In this document: positions 23,984-34,358 of the stretch, one piece after another | Layout of the letters: the number at the start of each line of letters is the position of its first letter | Numbering within the stretch: the stretch's first letter is position 1 | NCBI GenBank assembly: GCA_001599915.1 | Contig: BCIG01000009.1 | Span: forward strand, 558,001 to 622,000 | DNA: 64,000 bases | Direction: 5' to 3' | Origin: Symbiotaphrina buchneri | Lineage: Eukaryota > Ascomycota > Symbiotaphrinales > Symbiotaphrinaceae | Notes under the pieces: generated by a model | Databases searched by the model: none | What the model was told of the DNA's origin: nothing | Seen by the model: only the letters and a program-made list of their open reading frames with translations | Program-made: the position numbers and the translations under genes

Positions 23984-24844
23984 CTAATCCTGCGCCGCCA
24001 TCACGATTGCTCCGCTTCGTCCTTGATCCAAGGCATCCAAGGCCTTCATGTCCTCCTCCTCGATATTGAACCCATAGACATCCGCATTCTGCTGGATGCG
24101 CTCTGGGTTATCACTCTTCGGCAGCGGCACCCAGTTCTTCTGCAGGCAGTATCTGATCAGGATCTGGCCCCACGTCTTCTTATACTTCTCCGCTATAGCC
24201 GTCAACGTCTTATCATTAGCCTTCCTCCCCCTAACCAGGGGACAATACGCCTCGACCACGATCCCCTTCTCATGACAATACTCCACCAGCCGGCGCTGCT
24301 GACACCACGGATGCAGCTCGATCTGATTGACGTGCGGCGGCCAGACCTTAGCATAGCTCTTCATCTCCTCGATATGGCTAACGCCCCAATTACTAACACC
24401 AATACTCTTCGCCTTGCCCTCCTCATACAGCTTCTCCAGCGCCTGATACATCTCCTTCCGTCCTGCCGCGCCGCCGCTGGCCGTGTGCACCAGGAATAAA
24501 TCCACATAGCCGCCCTCGCCGCCGATCTTCTCCACGCTGTCCAGCACGCTCTTGTATGTCGCGTCCGGGCTGCCTTTCGCGCTGAAGATCTTGGTCGTGA
24601 TGAATACGTCGCTGCGGGGTAGGCCCGATGTGCGAACGGCTTCGCCGACTTCGGCTTCGTTGCCGTACATTTGGGCGGTGTCGATGTGCCGGTACCCCGC
24701 TTTGAGTGCCAATTGAGTTGATTTGATGCATTGTGGCCCGTGGGATTGATATACGCCGAACCCGAGGCGGGGGATGCGGTGCGAGCAGGAGGGCAGCGGG
24801 AGGGTATCGGTGATAGAGAAAGTCGCCATGGCGCGTTTGAGCAT
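23984..24844 (-). CDS. Aldo-keto reductase, 286 aa
   Basis: A single exon. The catalytic tetrad of aldo-keto reductases is complete: D55 and Y60 (RHIDTAQMYGNE), K85 (TTKI) and H120 (LFLVH). NADPH-binding features follow: SIGVSNWGVSH, HVNQIELHPWCQQ, and near the C-terminus VPLPKSDNPERIQQNADV. The protein reduces carbonyls on small substrates; which one is unknown. Length is near the lower range for the family. An internal Met at residue 6 (MATFS) may be the real start. It lies 484 bases from, and divergent to, the thioester-reductase gene, and is convergent with the VOC gene only 148 bases away. Confidence 0.9.
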   Translation of the reverse strand: MLKRAMATFSITDTLPLPSCSHRIPRLGFGVYQSHGPQCIKSTQLALKAGYRHIDTAQMYGNEAEVGEAVRTSGLPRSDVFITTKIFSAKGSPDATYKSVLDSVEKIGGEGGYVDLFLVHTASGGAAGRKEMYQALEKLYEEGKAKSIGVSNWGVSHIEEMKSYAKVWPPHVNQIELHPWCQQRRLVEYCHEKGIVVEAYCPLVRGRKANDKTLTAIAEKYKKTWGQILIRYCLQKNWVPLPKSDNPERIQQNADVYGFNIEEEDMKALDALDQGRSGAIVMAAQD

Positions 24845-25328
24845 AGAGACGCAAGATTTGACCGTGTTGGAAGAAATAAAAGCCGGGAAAGAAGAGGAAA
24901 ATGATGCAAATCTCAGGTTACATCGGCCGAGGAGCTGTGGAGGCCGTTCTGGGAAGCTTCAATGCGCCGGATGATCATCGGCCCGCGGGGCACCCCGCCT
25001 TCTAGCGATGACCCCGCAGAAACATGCACTGGTGCCTCGAAGTCTTCGATATAACAGACTGCAAGCAATAGCAGGATGGCTGAACTCCAAAAAAATTCAA
25101 TCATGTCCATTACACTGATCCACCTCGCCCACGTTCTGAATGAGTCCTTCCATGCATTTTCGTGGCAAATGGAAGCTACCAAGTAACCCGGCATTAAATC
25201 CAAACTGCCGAGTGACGACATCTCTGCTCGCACGGACCACTCAGTATATTCCCACCAATGACAAACATGCAGCGGACTATTCGTACATTGTATTGTTCGG
25301 AAAAATTGCAGCAAAGAAATAACGATCT
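24845..25328. promoter_or_regulatory. Divergent promoter region, possibly with decayed coding sequence
   Basis: The region lies between the aldo-keto reductase and the reductase-domain gene. A plus-strand stretch near 25090-25180 weakly recalls the end of a carrier-protein domain (SMSITLIHLAHVLNESFHAF) but is closed by stops soon after. I would not call it a gene. Confidence 0.3.
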
Positions 25329-26755
25329 TTGGGAAATGAGTCCAAGAAAAGGTTTCAAGATGAGATTCAAGCCATGAGGACGGCCGATAACAAAGATGTG
25401 GCCCCGAACCCGGTTGAGGAGATCCAGTTCATGCATGACCTGATTCACGAATACAGCAAGTTCAACGTCACGAATCAATCTACAGCCGTAAATCAAAAAG
25501 AGTCGACATCTGGAGATGATAGAGATGTTATTGTAAGTGAAGTAGCCACGTGCATTACTGTTGTCTGACTGCTTTTCAGCTCCTTACAGGGGCCACCGGT
25601 GCCCTGGGTGCGCATCTACTTTCTATATTGCGTGGATGGACCGAGGATTTTGGGACTGTGTCAGAGATAGTTTGTCTTGTAACAGCAGGGGATGACAAGA
25701 CTGCGTTTGAACTGGTCAAGGAGAGTCTGCTACAGCAGAGAAAAGCACCACTGGACGCATCCGACAGCAGGATAAAATGTTATGCTTCGAAACTTAGTGA
25801 TCGGGATTTAGGCCTCGGAGAGGAGCGCTACCATCACCTTGCCGACAAGGTGACAATTAGTATACATACCGGCTGGGCCGAGGATTTCACCTTGCCTCTG
25901 GAGAGTTTCGTCCCTGAACATATATCCGGTATGATTCTAACCATTATACCTACGCTACTCCATTGACAGACACAAGGACTCCGCAATCTCATAAATCTGG
26001 CTCTCTTTTCTACAACCAGGCATCGGCCACCAACCTTCCTCTTCTGCTCCTCGACCACAGAAGTACTAGCGTCTCACTCCCCCTCTATACCAGAGACCAT
26101 CAGCCCGGACCCCCTCGAATCCGCCCCGTCCGGCTACGCGCGCTCTAAATGGATCGCAGAGCATATCTGCTCCGCGGCCCACGAGACGACTCGCCTGCGA
26201 AACCACATATCCATCGCTCGCATAGGTCAGCTCTCCGGCGACGAGGAAACCGGCGTATGGAGTTCCAGCGATGCATGCCCGTTACTGTTGAGCACGGTCA
26301 AGGTCACAGGGTGCTTGCCAGACCTGGATGAACCAGTAGCATGGCTTCCCGTCAATGTGGCCGCAGAAGCCCTGGTGCAGATTGTATTTGCGCCTGTTAG
26401 TCAGGGCATTTACCCGCTGGAGCAGTGTCCTGTCTATCATGTGCCGAATCCGGATAGGAGCACGCGGTGGAGGAATTTGTTAGGATGGCTTAGGGAGCTG
26501 GGAGTGCAGTTTGAGGTTGTGGACCCTGCGGAGTGGGTGCGGAGATTGGAAGTGGAAGTGCTCAAGGGGCATCCAAGCAGACGGCTGGTGGGTTGGTGGA
26601 AAGAGCTTTATGAAGAAAAGGGGAAGAGCATTAAGAGGGAACTTGTGTTTGAAATGGAGAAGACGAAGAAAGTGGCATATGTGCTGAGAGGTGTGAAACC
26701 AGTGGACCAGCAATTGATCACTAGGATTTGGCGGTGGATCGATCAAGCGCTGTAG
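25329..26755 (+). CDS. Stand-alone thioester-reductase (NRPS-like R domain) protein, 443 aa
   Basis: Exons 25329-25532, 25580-25928 and 25977-26755 join in phase. The first 68 residues look like the linker that precedes the R domain in NRPS-like reductases (EEIQFMHDLIHEYSKF). The Rossmann motif follows: G72-x-x-G75-x-x-G78 (LLTGATGALGAHLL), with the SDR catalytic pair Y238 and K242 (GYARSKWIAEH). The C-terminal part reads AWLPVNVAAEALVQIVF and YHVPNP, as in this class. Such domains release carrier-bound acyl chains as aldehydes or alcohols with NADPH. Here no adenylation or carrier domain is present, so it may act in trans or be the surviving part of a larger gene. It sits next to repeats and an AT-rich island. 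Confidence 0.82.
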
Positions 26756-26857
26756 ATATACTTTCCGATTTGGATCATACAACCATGAATGTAACCACCC
26801 CGCACGATATATATCGGTGACTTTTCCTTGATGGTAACGAGGTCGGCGGCTTGGCCC

Positions 26858-26956
26858 CCGGACCGAACCCAGGACCTTTCCCATTCAAGTAGCAGACTCA
26901 TTGAGTTCCATGCTGAGGGGAAATTATACCACTCTATTGCAGGTTAGTCGGCTGAA
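26858..26956 (-). pseudogene. tRNA-Ala(AGC)-like relic, copy 1
   Basis: Copy 1 of a pair about 180 bases apart in the same orientation, ~90% alike by eye. It keeps the ACCCAGGACC T-arm side and the CCTTAGCAT-type anticodon region but is more diverged than copy 2 (the T-stem is interrupted: CCGAACCCAGG). Confidence 0.55.
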
Positions 26957-27031
26957 GCCTGGTGTCAAAACAAAAAGAATTAAAAAAGATTTTTGGAGGC
27001 TTTGATCATAGATCAAAAAAGCAAAAAGTAA

Positions 27032-27145
27032 ATTGGACGCGCTGGGAATCGAACCCAGGACCTTTCCCATCCAAGTAGCTGGACTCATTGAGTTCCATGC
27101 TAAGGGAAAATTATACCACTCTATTGCAGGTTAGTCGCCTGAAGC
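27032..27145 (-). pseudogene. tRNA-Ala(AGC)-like relic, copy 2
   Basis: On the minus strand the T-arm is perfect (CTGGG TTCGATT CCCAG). A 5-bp anticodon stem (TTCCC/GGGAA) frames a loop with anticodon AGC and a ~28-nt intron-like insert. The 3' acceptor strand is CGCGTCC, but no matching GGACGCG is found at the 5' side, and the D-arm is weak. It is therefore a tRNA-derived relic or SINE-like fragment rather than a working gene. Confidence 0.55.
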
Positions 27146-27295
27146 AACTGTTATTGGACAAAGGGTTACTCACAAACCACGCGCCCATTTGAAAACAAAT
27201 GCTCATTTCACAATAAATATAGTATGAAAAGATAAAGGCGCGCTGAAATTGGCATGGTCTTATCCTTGTCCTTATTCTTAATAGATCAGCAGAAG

Positions 27296-27475
27296 GATAA
27301 GATACGATATGGATGGGCCAAGGTACGATGCTGATATACGAAGTATGGACAGATAGATACGACACAATAATGCAGGTAGTTCGTAGATGAGATATGCGGA
27401 TAAATATGATACGATGTAGATAGATGAAAGGGACGTGTGGTAACCAAAAACATTGGCATGCCATTACCGATTACC
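27296..27475 (+). repeat. Truncated copy of the MITE found whole at 52646-53106
   Basis: The end sequence GTAACCAAAAACATTGGCAT..CCATTACCGATTACC matches the right terminal repeat of the whole element. The inner part (ACGATGCTGATATACG, GATGAGATATGCGGATA) matches its right half. The left terminal repeat is not recognisable. A direct repeat starts right after it. Confidence 0.7.
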
Positions 27476-27610
27476 AAGAAGGAAATGTTAAACAGAAGTA
27501 GTATCACGGGAATGATTCCCTGGCAGACTACGAAGTATATGAGGTAAGGTACGTAATAAATGCTCCGACGTCCCTACCCTGAAATCAATAGTGAGTCGGT
27601 GAGTTAAAGA
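27476..27610 (+). repeat. ~130-bp direct repeat, left copy
   Basis: It matches 33957-34075: CCTGGCAGACTA and GTAATAAATGCTCCGAC are exact in both, with the intervening bases differing by small changes and one ~15-base gap. The two copies bracket the AT-rich island and the MFS gene. Confidence 0.65.
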
Positions 27611-30600
27611 ATACTGTTTTTAAAATGTTTTAAACAATACTACAGGTTTAAATACATGTTATAAACCTGTATTAAAAGATAAAACAAAAGAAATAATGTT
27701 TTCTATATTATCTTATTTAAGATCTTATCTGGTGCTAAGGCTTTATTTAATAATATTATCTTTATAACCTTTTAGACTTTTTATTGTATAATAGATGATA
27801 ATAAGATTGATTCCAGGTATATATATCTATTAATATTAGTTAAATCTGTTATAAAAGATAATAGGAAAAAGGTTTTTTAAAACATCTTTATTTTATTTAT
27901 TAGGTTAATTTCTATTCTTATCCTTTTAAACCTAGGTATCTTGATTATTAGGGTATAGAATAATTATAGGTTATCTTAATTATATATCTATCTTATTAAA
28001 CTCTATATATTAAATAGGTTTTATAATATTTTTATTATCTATACCTGGTAATTTACCTTATTAAATCTTTAAACTGTTTTCTTTTTTTAGTTTTATACCT
28101 ATTTAAACTATATTCAGTTTTTATTATTATATATTTTAGTATACTTTCTTTTAAACCTTTTTACCTTATAAATAACCTTTTTAGCCTTATTTAAAAAACC
28201 TAAAACAGCCTAGGATAATATAACTGTTATAAGGATAGTTATATTAATTACTGATTATATTAGTTATACAATTTTTTTACTATTATATCTATCTTCTTTA
28301 AGATAGTTAGATTATATAGTATTAATTTAAAAAGCTATAAATATTCTTAGAATTTCCTTTTATTTATTTTTACCCAGGCTTGCCTTTATTATAGTTCCTA
28401 GTACTATACTTTTGTTTTTAAACAGATTATAATTAGTAAATAGTTAAAATTATTATCTAGTTTTTTTATTACCTTATATTATATTACTTTTTTTACCAGG
28501 GTAAAAGTTGTAAAAATCAGGTTAAATATTAATATATATCTATTATAATTATATGTTATAATCCTAGATTTAGTAATCTATTTAAGTTAATACTTATTCT
28601 ATAGCTTTAATAACTATTCTATCTATAGGTTAGCTATTTTCCTGATATCTTTAAACTATTAAAAGTAATAAAGGTTAAAATCTTTTAATATAACCTAGTC
28701 CTTGTTTCTATAGGTCTTTAATACCTTTTCTAAAGCTAAAAACATTTTTATCATCTTTTTTTTATCTGTTATAGGGTTGTACACATTATAGATATATATC
28801 TATTATGTTTTTCTTGTATCTTTAAACTATATCTTTAGTTTTAAGGTATTAAGGTCCTTTAAATAATGTTTAATGTTTTATTTTAATCCTTTAATCTTTT
28901 TATTAACAAAGAAGTATACTTGTATCTTGTTTTTTTTAATTTACCTTTTTCTTTATATTCCTTGTTTTTTTTATATCAGATAAAAGATATCTAATACAGG
29001 ATAATATATAGTATTTATCTATATATTATACCATGGTTTTTATATAATCAATATATTATATTACTATATCTTTAGTATTTTAAAAAAGGTAGATATTATA
29101 ATATCTTTTAACCTTTTATAGTTATATTATATAATTAAAAGTCTATATATATTACAATTTATAATTAAATTAATAAGGTATTTTATATCTATTATAATCT
29201 GCTTTTTGTACTTTTTTGTAAAATATTCTTTTAAAGGTTTAAAATATTTAGATTAAATATTGTTATTATTATCTTATTCATCTTAAATATAGAGTCTTTT
29301 ATAAATCTATATTATTATATATTAAGAACCAAGTATAGGTTTTCTTTATCCTTTTTATTTTTTTTAAAACTAGGTAATTATAATAAAAATGATTATTTAA
29401 AAAAAAACTTACTAGGATTCTTTATAATATCTTTGTTTACCTTTATCTTTATAAGTAGATTAAGATGTTTATTTTTTAAAGGTACTATAATTTAATAATT
29501 AAATATTAATTCTATCTTCTTAATTAGTTATTACTTGGTTAAAAAGAAAAAGATTAGATGTTTTTAAATCTTTTTCTTTATTAATATAAATAGGTTCTTC
29601 TGTATATCTACAGATTAAATATTTATAATTTACAATTTACTTACCTTTGTTAGATGCTCTTAAGGTATATATATTACCCTTATAAAGATATCTAATTAGA
29701 ATAACTGTTATAATTTTTTCTTTTTATAAGATTATAAGGATAGGTTATAGTAGGTCTATTTCTTAAACTATTATCTTAGACTTATTAATGTTTATCTTTG
29801 TTTCTGTTAGATTAAATTTAGATATTCTTTGTATTAATTTTCTAATAACTAATAAGGTAACTAATATATTAGTCTTTTTTATTCTTAGGGTCCTAGGCTT
29901 ACCTTGTTAAAAAGCTTTAACTATGTTTTTTCTTTTTTTCTAGCTGGTTAAAAGTACTTATAGCTTTTTTTATAATAGTTATTAGCTTTTTTTTCTTATT
30001 ATCATCTATACCCTTTGGTTTATATTTATAGCTCTGGTCTTTACTAGGATAAGCTTTTTGTTAAAGTCTTTAAAAAAAGAAAAAAAGGTACTCCTTTGTT
30101 TTAGCTTTTTAAACTACTTTTCCTATGTTTTATAAATAGTATCTATCTATGTTTTTTCTTTTTTATATACTATATAATTTTTATTCTATATTATATAAAC
30201 TTTCCTGTAATTAATATATTTAAAAAAGAATGTTTTATTTAATTTAGTTAAATATATATCTTAATTATGTTTACCTGTATATAGATTATATATTTAGGTT
30301 TTAGTATAATAGGTTTTTATATGTTTATAGTTATAATATATCAGGTATTATAGTATTCTTACCTAAGGATTATACCTTTTATACTTATGTAAAGCCTTAT
30401 CTTAGTTAATACCTTGTTTTATTATTATATTTATATTTTTAAAGTAATAAAATTTAATAATAAGTTTATTAATAGATTTTAACTTAGCTATGTTTTTATA
30501 TAATTATTTAAAAAACCTAATATTATAGTTTAAGAAAAAAACATGGTTTTTTGTTTAAAACTGTTTAATTAATATCTTTTAATTTTTAATATTAATTAAT

Positions 30601-31200
30601 TAAAAATAGATCTTTAATATAATTATTAAATAAATTAATACCTTAATTAAGATATTCTTGTTAAAGGTTTTAATCTATAAGTTTTTTTTTAAAACAATAT
30701 TACTTTTATTATTAAAAGTATATATATTTAGATATCCTTGTTTTTTAACTAGATAACAAAGTTTATATATATTTTTATTATATTAATATTTTAATCTTAA
30801 TATTTAATAAATATATTATAGTTATATAATATCTTTTTTATTATTTAAAAAGTTTTATTAATTATATTATAGATTTAACTTAAACTTATAGTAATAAGCT
30901 TGTTTTATATAAATTGATCTTTAATAAAGATATATATCTTATAATTTGTTCTGGTTTTAAGGTTTTAAAAGACTGATTATAATATTATTACTAGGTTTAA
31001 AAAAGATAATTTAGATATAATAATCTGGTTTTATCTATTAACTTTTTTTATTTAAATATCTTAAAAAAGAAGTTGTTTATATAAAAAGGTTTAATTACCT
31101 TGGTAATATTATTTACATTATATTTAATATTTATAACTTTTACAGCTGTTAATCCTAGCTGTCTTTCTATATATATCAATATACTAGTAATGTCTTTATT
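27611..31200. repeat. AT-rich island, probably RIP-mutated repeat DNA
   Basis: About 3.6 kb composed almost only of A and T, with TpA very frequent, CpA and CpG nearly absent and no open frame of useful length. The edges are abrupt: coding-type composition returns at ~31200 and before ~27600. This is the usual look of repeat-induced point mutation on old transposon copies. The element family cannot be read from it. Confidence 0.8.
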
Positions 31201-31227
31201 TGATAAAAACTGTCTATTCTTCCTTAT

Positions 31228-31419
31228 CTAGTTGATCAAGGTATCAAGAAACTTCTCTAATACCGGTTTAGGTATAGTCTTATTCCTATTGAACATAATA
31301 TTGTACATGTTGGTCATATCTTCATGTAATAGTGCTCCTTGCTTATGGTGGTTATGGCTACGCCTCCTATACTCCGGCCACCCTGAAACGGCTGTCATCA
31401 CAAACCTGGTATTAGGCAA
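31228..31419 (-). pseudogene. Conserved-looking coding remnant at the edge of the AT-rich island
   Basis: A 63-codon minus-strand frame of normal composition (NTRFVMTAVSGWPEYRRRSH, then HKQGALLHEDMTNMYNIMF, ending EKFLDTLIN). It reads like the C-terminal end of a real protein whose downstream flank is the AT-rich block. I do not recognise the family; an element-encoded protein or a host gene end are both possible. Confidence 0.35.
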
Positions 31420-31836
31420 TAGCAGATTGTAAGCCGATTTGATTACAACCGGTGGTGAGAGATTTGAGTGGCTGGTTGTGAAGTTATTCCAAAAATTCGG
31501 TTTGAGCGTGCGGAGATGTTTTTTCTGCTATAATCGATTACCCATGATTACCCATGTTGATACTGTGAATCTACCGCCAAGCTCATGTACTGCAGCTTTA
31601 AATGGACCGAGCGCCGTGTACCACCTTTACAGGTTGCTCTGAGGTCGGTGCCTGAAAAAAAGTGGGGCATCATGTCGTGCGACAGATGAGTCTTTAATCA
31701 GATCATCAGATAATTAACAGACCCCTTTTAACCCCGTACTCGAATACTCGTCGACTCTCGCCTCTTCCCTGCCCACCTTCTCTACGCTCAACTGCTTACA
31801 AGTTGTATCACGGTCAAGGTCACTGTCAAATTGATC
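31420..31836. promoter_or_regulatory. Upstream region of the MFS gene
   Basis: It holds the promoter of the MFS gene. ATTACCCATG occurs twice in tandem at about 31539-31558. No TATA box recognised. Confidence 0.35.
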
Positions 31837-33499
31837 ATGGCGATCTCTCACCCTTCTGACGAGATCGTAGGGGCCGCCGACCCCGCAGCGCTGGAGTTGG
31901 CCAACATCCCCAGATCGGCTGCCACCAAGACCGTGAAAGACATCGACCCTTTCCTGGTTGAATTTGACCAGCAATACGATGCTGACAATCCATTGGACTG
32001 GCCCACAAGCCGGAAGTGGATGGTGACCGACGTGCTCTCTGCTACCGGCTTCAACCGGATCATGGTCTCGACTATCATGGCGCCCGCCTTATCAGCAATT
32101 GCCGCTGATCTCAACATGACCGTGACGGAGTCGACCATGGCACTGTCTATTTACCTTTTAGCTACTGCCTTTGGTGGTCCACTGGTCATGGGTCCCTTAT
32201 CGGAGATTTACGGGAGAGTGGTCGTTCTCCATGCCACCAGCGTCTGGTTCCTTATCTGGAATATCGTTTGTGGCTTTGCGACCACCAAAGGGACCCTTAT
32301 TGCAGCTCGTTTTTTGGCTGGCTTTGGTGCTAGCGCTATATATGCGCTTGGTGGTGGAGTTCTAGGCGATCTGTGGAGGCCGGAGCAGAGAGGGCGGTCG
32401 TTGGGTGTCTACTTACTGATCCCAGTATTGGGCGCAGCGGTTGGTAAGTCATTCGGTCTGAGTGAAGACCTGCCCATGAGCCCGAAGCACCATGAGCAAT
32501 TGAACGTCTTAGCTAATGTAGCATAGGACCCATCATTGGCGGCTTTATAACTGCACGGACAACCTGGCGGTGGATGTTCTGGGCCACATCCATATTCCAA
32601 GCCGCCATGATATTCGTGTCTCTCTTCAGCTTCCACGAGTCTTACGGCCCGCTGATACTCAAGCGGCGTGCCAACCGTCTCCGTAAAGAGACCGGTAACC
32701 AACGGTATCACACCGCAAGTGAGCAGCTAGACGGCAATCGGTCCGCGGCGGCTATTCTCGTACGGGCCTTGACGCGGCCACTCCGTCTCCTGCTCTTCCA
32801 CCCTATCATCCAGATCTCGTCAATTCTCTCGGGCTTCAACTATGGCATTTTGTACATCACGCTCTCCACTTTCTCGACCCTTTGGATCGTCCAGTACCAT
32901 GAGTCTGTGGAGATCAGCGGACTTCACTACCTTGCCTGTTCGCTGGGTGAGATGGCTGCGACGCAGTTAGGTGGGCCTATGATGGACTACTTCTACAAGC
33001 GCCAACAGACCCGGAACCCTACGCCAGAATCTCGAATGCCGCTTGTTCTCCCGGGGATGATCGCCGCGTGGTTGGGGATGTTAGCCTACGGGTGGACGGC
33101 CGCGTATCGGTTACATTGGGTCGTGGTCGATGTAGGCGTCTTCATCTTGATGTTTGGGATGCAGCTAAGCGGCTTGCCTTGTAAGTACATATCTTTTCCT
33201 GTTCTGCCGCTCTCCTGGAGTGGTCAATGAGCATTGCTGACCTCAGTTTCCTAGTGTCGGCATACGTGATCGACTCCTACGGAGAGCACACGACCAGCGC
33301 TATGGCTGCAACCCAATTCGTCAGGAGCTTGACTGCTTTCTTGTTCCCATTGTTCGCTCCCAGTATGTACGATGCGCTTGGGTATGGCTGGAGCAATAGC
33401 GTGCTTGCCTTGGCGGGCTTCGTTGTCGCTATTCCTCTCCCAGTGTTTTTGTGGAGATACGGGGCAAAGCTGAGGGCTAAGGCCATTTCGACTTATTGA
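31837..33499 (+). CDS. MFS drug/polyamine-type transporter, 501 aa
   Basis: Exons 31837-32443, 32527-33180 and 33255-33499 join in phase (GTAAGT donors). The protein has twelve probable membrane helices split 6+6. The DHA1-type cytosolic signature GPLSEIYGR starts near residue 119 between helices 2 and 3, and the pre-helix motif DNPLDWPTSRKW is typical of fungal Tpo/Flu1-like exporters. Motif C-like GVYLLIPVLGAAVGPIIGG lies around exon join 1. The central loop (RANRLRKETGNQRYH) is short. Substrate unknown. It sits between an AT-rich island and a copy of the direct repeat, an accessory-type setting. For intron 2, acceptor TTTCCTAG was chosen because the nearer CTCAG shifts the frame. Confidence 0.88.
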
Positions 33500-34358
33500 A
33501 GAGGATGATGCCGATGAACGAACCATGGGGACTACGGGACCTCTCGCGGGCTGGTGGCTTCTGCTGATGGCACGTCCTGCGGTCAGCGGCCTGTTGCACA
33601 TCGTTGCTCCACCTTGGCTATGGTCTGCACCGTTCATATAGATTCCCTTGGTCTTCGTCCTCTGGTCGAATTTCTCCGTCATTACGCTGTGTGTACGCTG
33701 CCGATATAATTGCTTTGTGTCCCTAGGGAGCTTGATGGAACGAGCTGTCGACTATCCAATTGCTGCTATTGTCAAAGTGACTGGAGACGGGATGAGCTAC
33801 GCCGTGCATAAGCTATGAGCACGGGGTTGATAGAGGTTGATGTCCGTATGATTAAATCAAAGAGTAGGAAAGTATGGGGACTCGGAATGCTAGGAAAGTT
33901 GAGCGGATTATTCCTGAATTAACCTTGAAATAGGAAGCAGAAACAGAAGAGACAAAAGAAGTAAATGCTAAAAAGAAGTAATATAACGGAAATGATATCC
34001 TGGCAGACTATATATATGTAATAAATGCTCCGACCTCCCTACTCCGGAGCTCATGGAGTCAAAGAATCTGCTTACATATCGTGATGCTGAGCAGCTGCGG
34101 TTGATGCATGGTGACGGCGGAGGAAGCTGCTCGGCAAGTTTTACTGAGAGAGCTTCCAAGATGTTCGGCCTTCGTATTCAGTCAACCGCCAACTTTCTGC
34201 GCCAGGCTCCGACTACTAAATATCAGCTACGCGCAGCCTACGCGCAGCATACTCATTCACCAGATGCCGCAGGTTCGGCCAATATCCCGGTGACCAAGGT
34301 TCATGATTCCTCAAACCGATCGTTCGGATAGCTGGCGGCGCGATCTGAGCACCCCGTC
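33500..34358. other. Gene-free region with a direct-repeat copy
   Basis: It holds the MFS 3' end, the right copy of the direct repeat and the promoter of the NIPA-like gene. Short open frames around 34053-34331 have no recognisable content. Confidence 0.4.
33957..34075 (+). repeat. ~120-bp direct repeat, right copy
   Basis: Partner of 27476-27610; the conserved cores CCTGGCAGACTA and GTAATAAATGCTCCGAC are identical. Similarity fades after AGTCAAAGAATC. Confidence 0.65.

Noticed and set aside
24361-24909. Two long minus-strand frames overlapping the aldo-keto reductase
   Set aside because: They lie on the same bases in other frames, are Arg/Ser/Thr-rich and have no family signal; the catalytic-tetrad frame is clearly the real one.
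24913-25314. 133-codon minus frame upstream of the aldo-keto reductase
   Set aside because: No family signal; most likely chance within a promoter region.
27611-31200. Reading a transposon family from the AT-rich island
   Set aside because: Mutation load is too high to assign a family from sequence by eye.
27476-34075. Direct repeats considered as terminal repeats of one large element
   Set aside because: The copies are only ~130 bp and diverged, the ends lack a shared terminus or flanking duplication, and the interval includes an ordinary MFS gene; kept only as a repeat pair.
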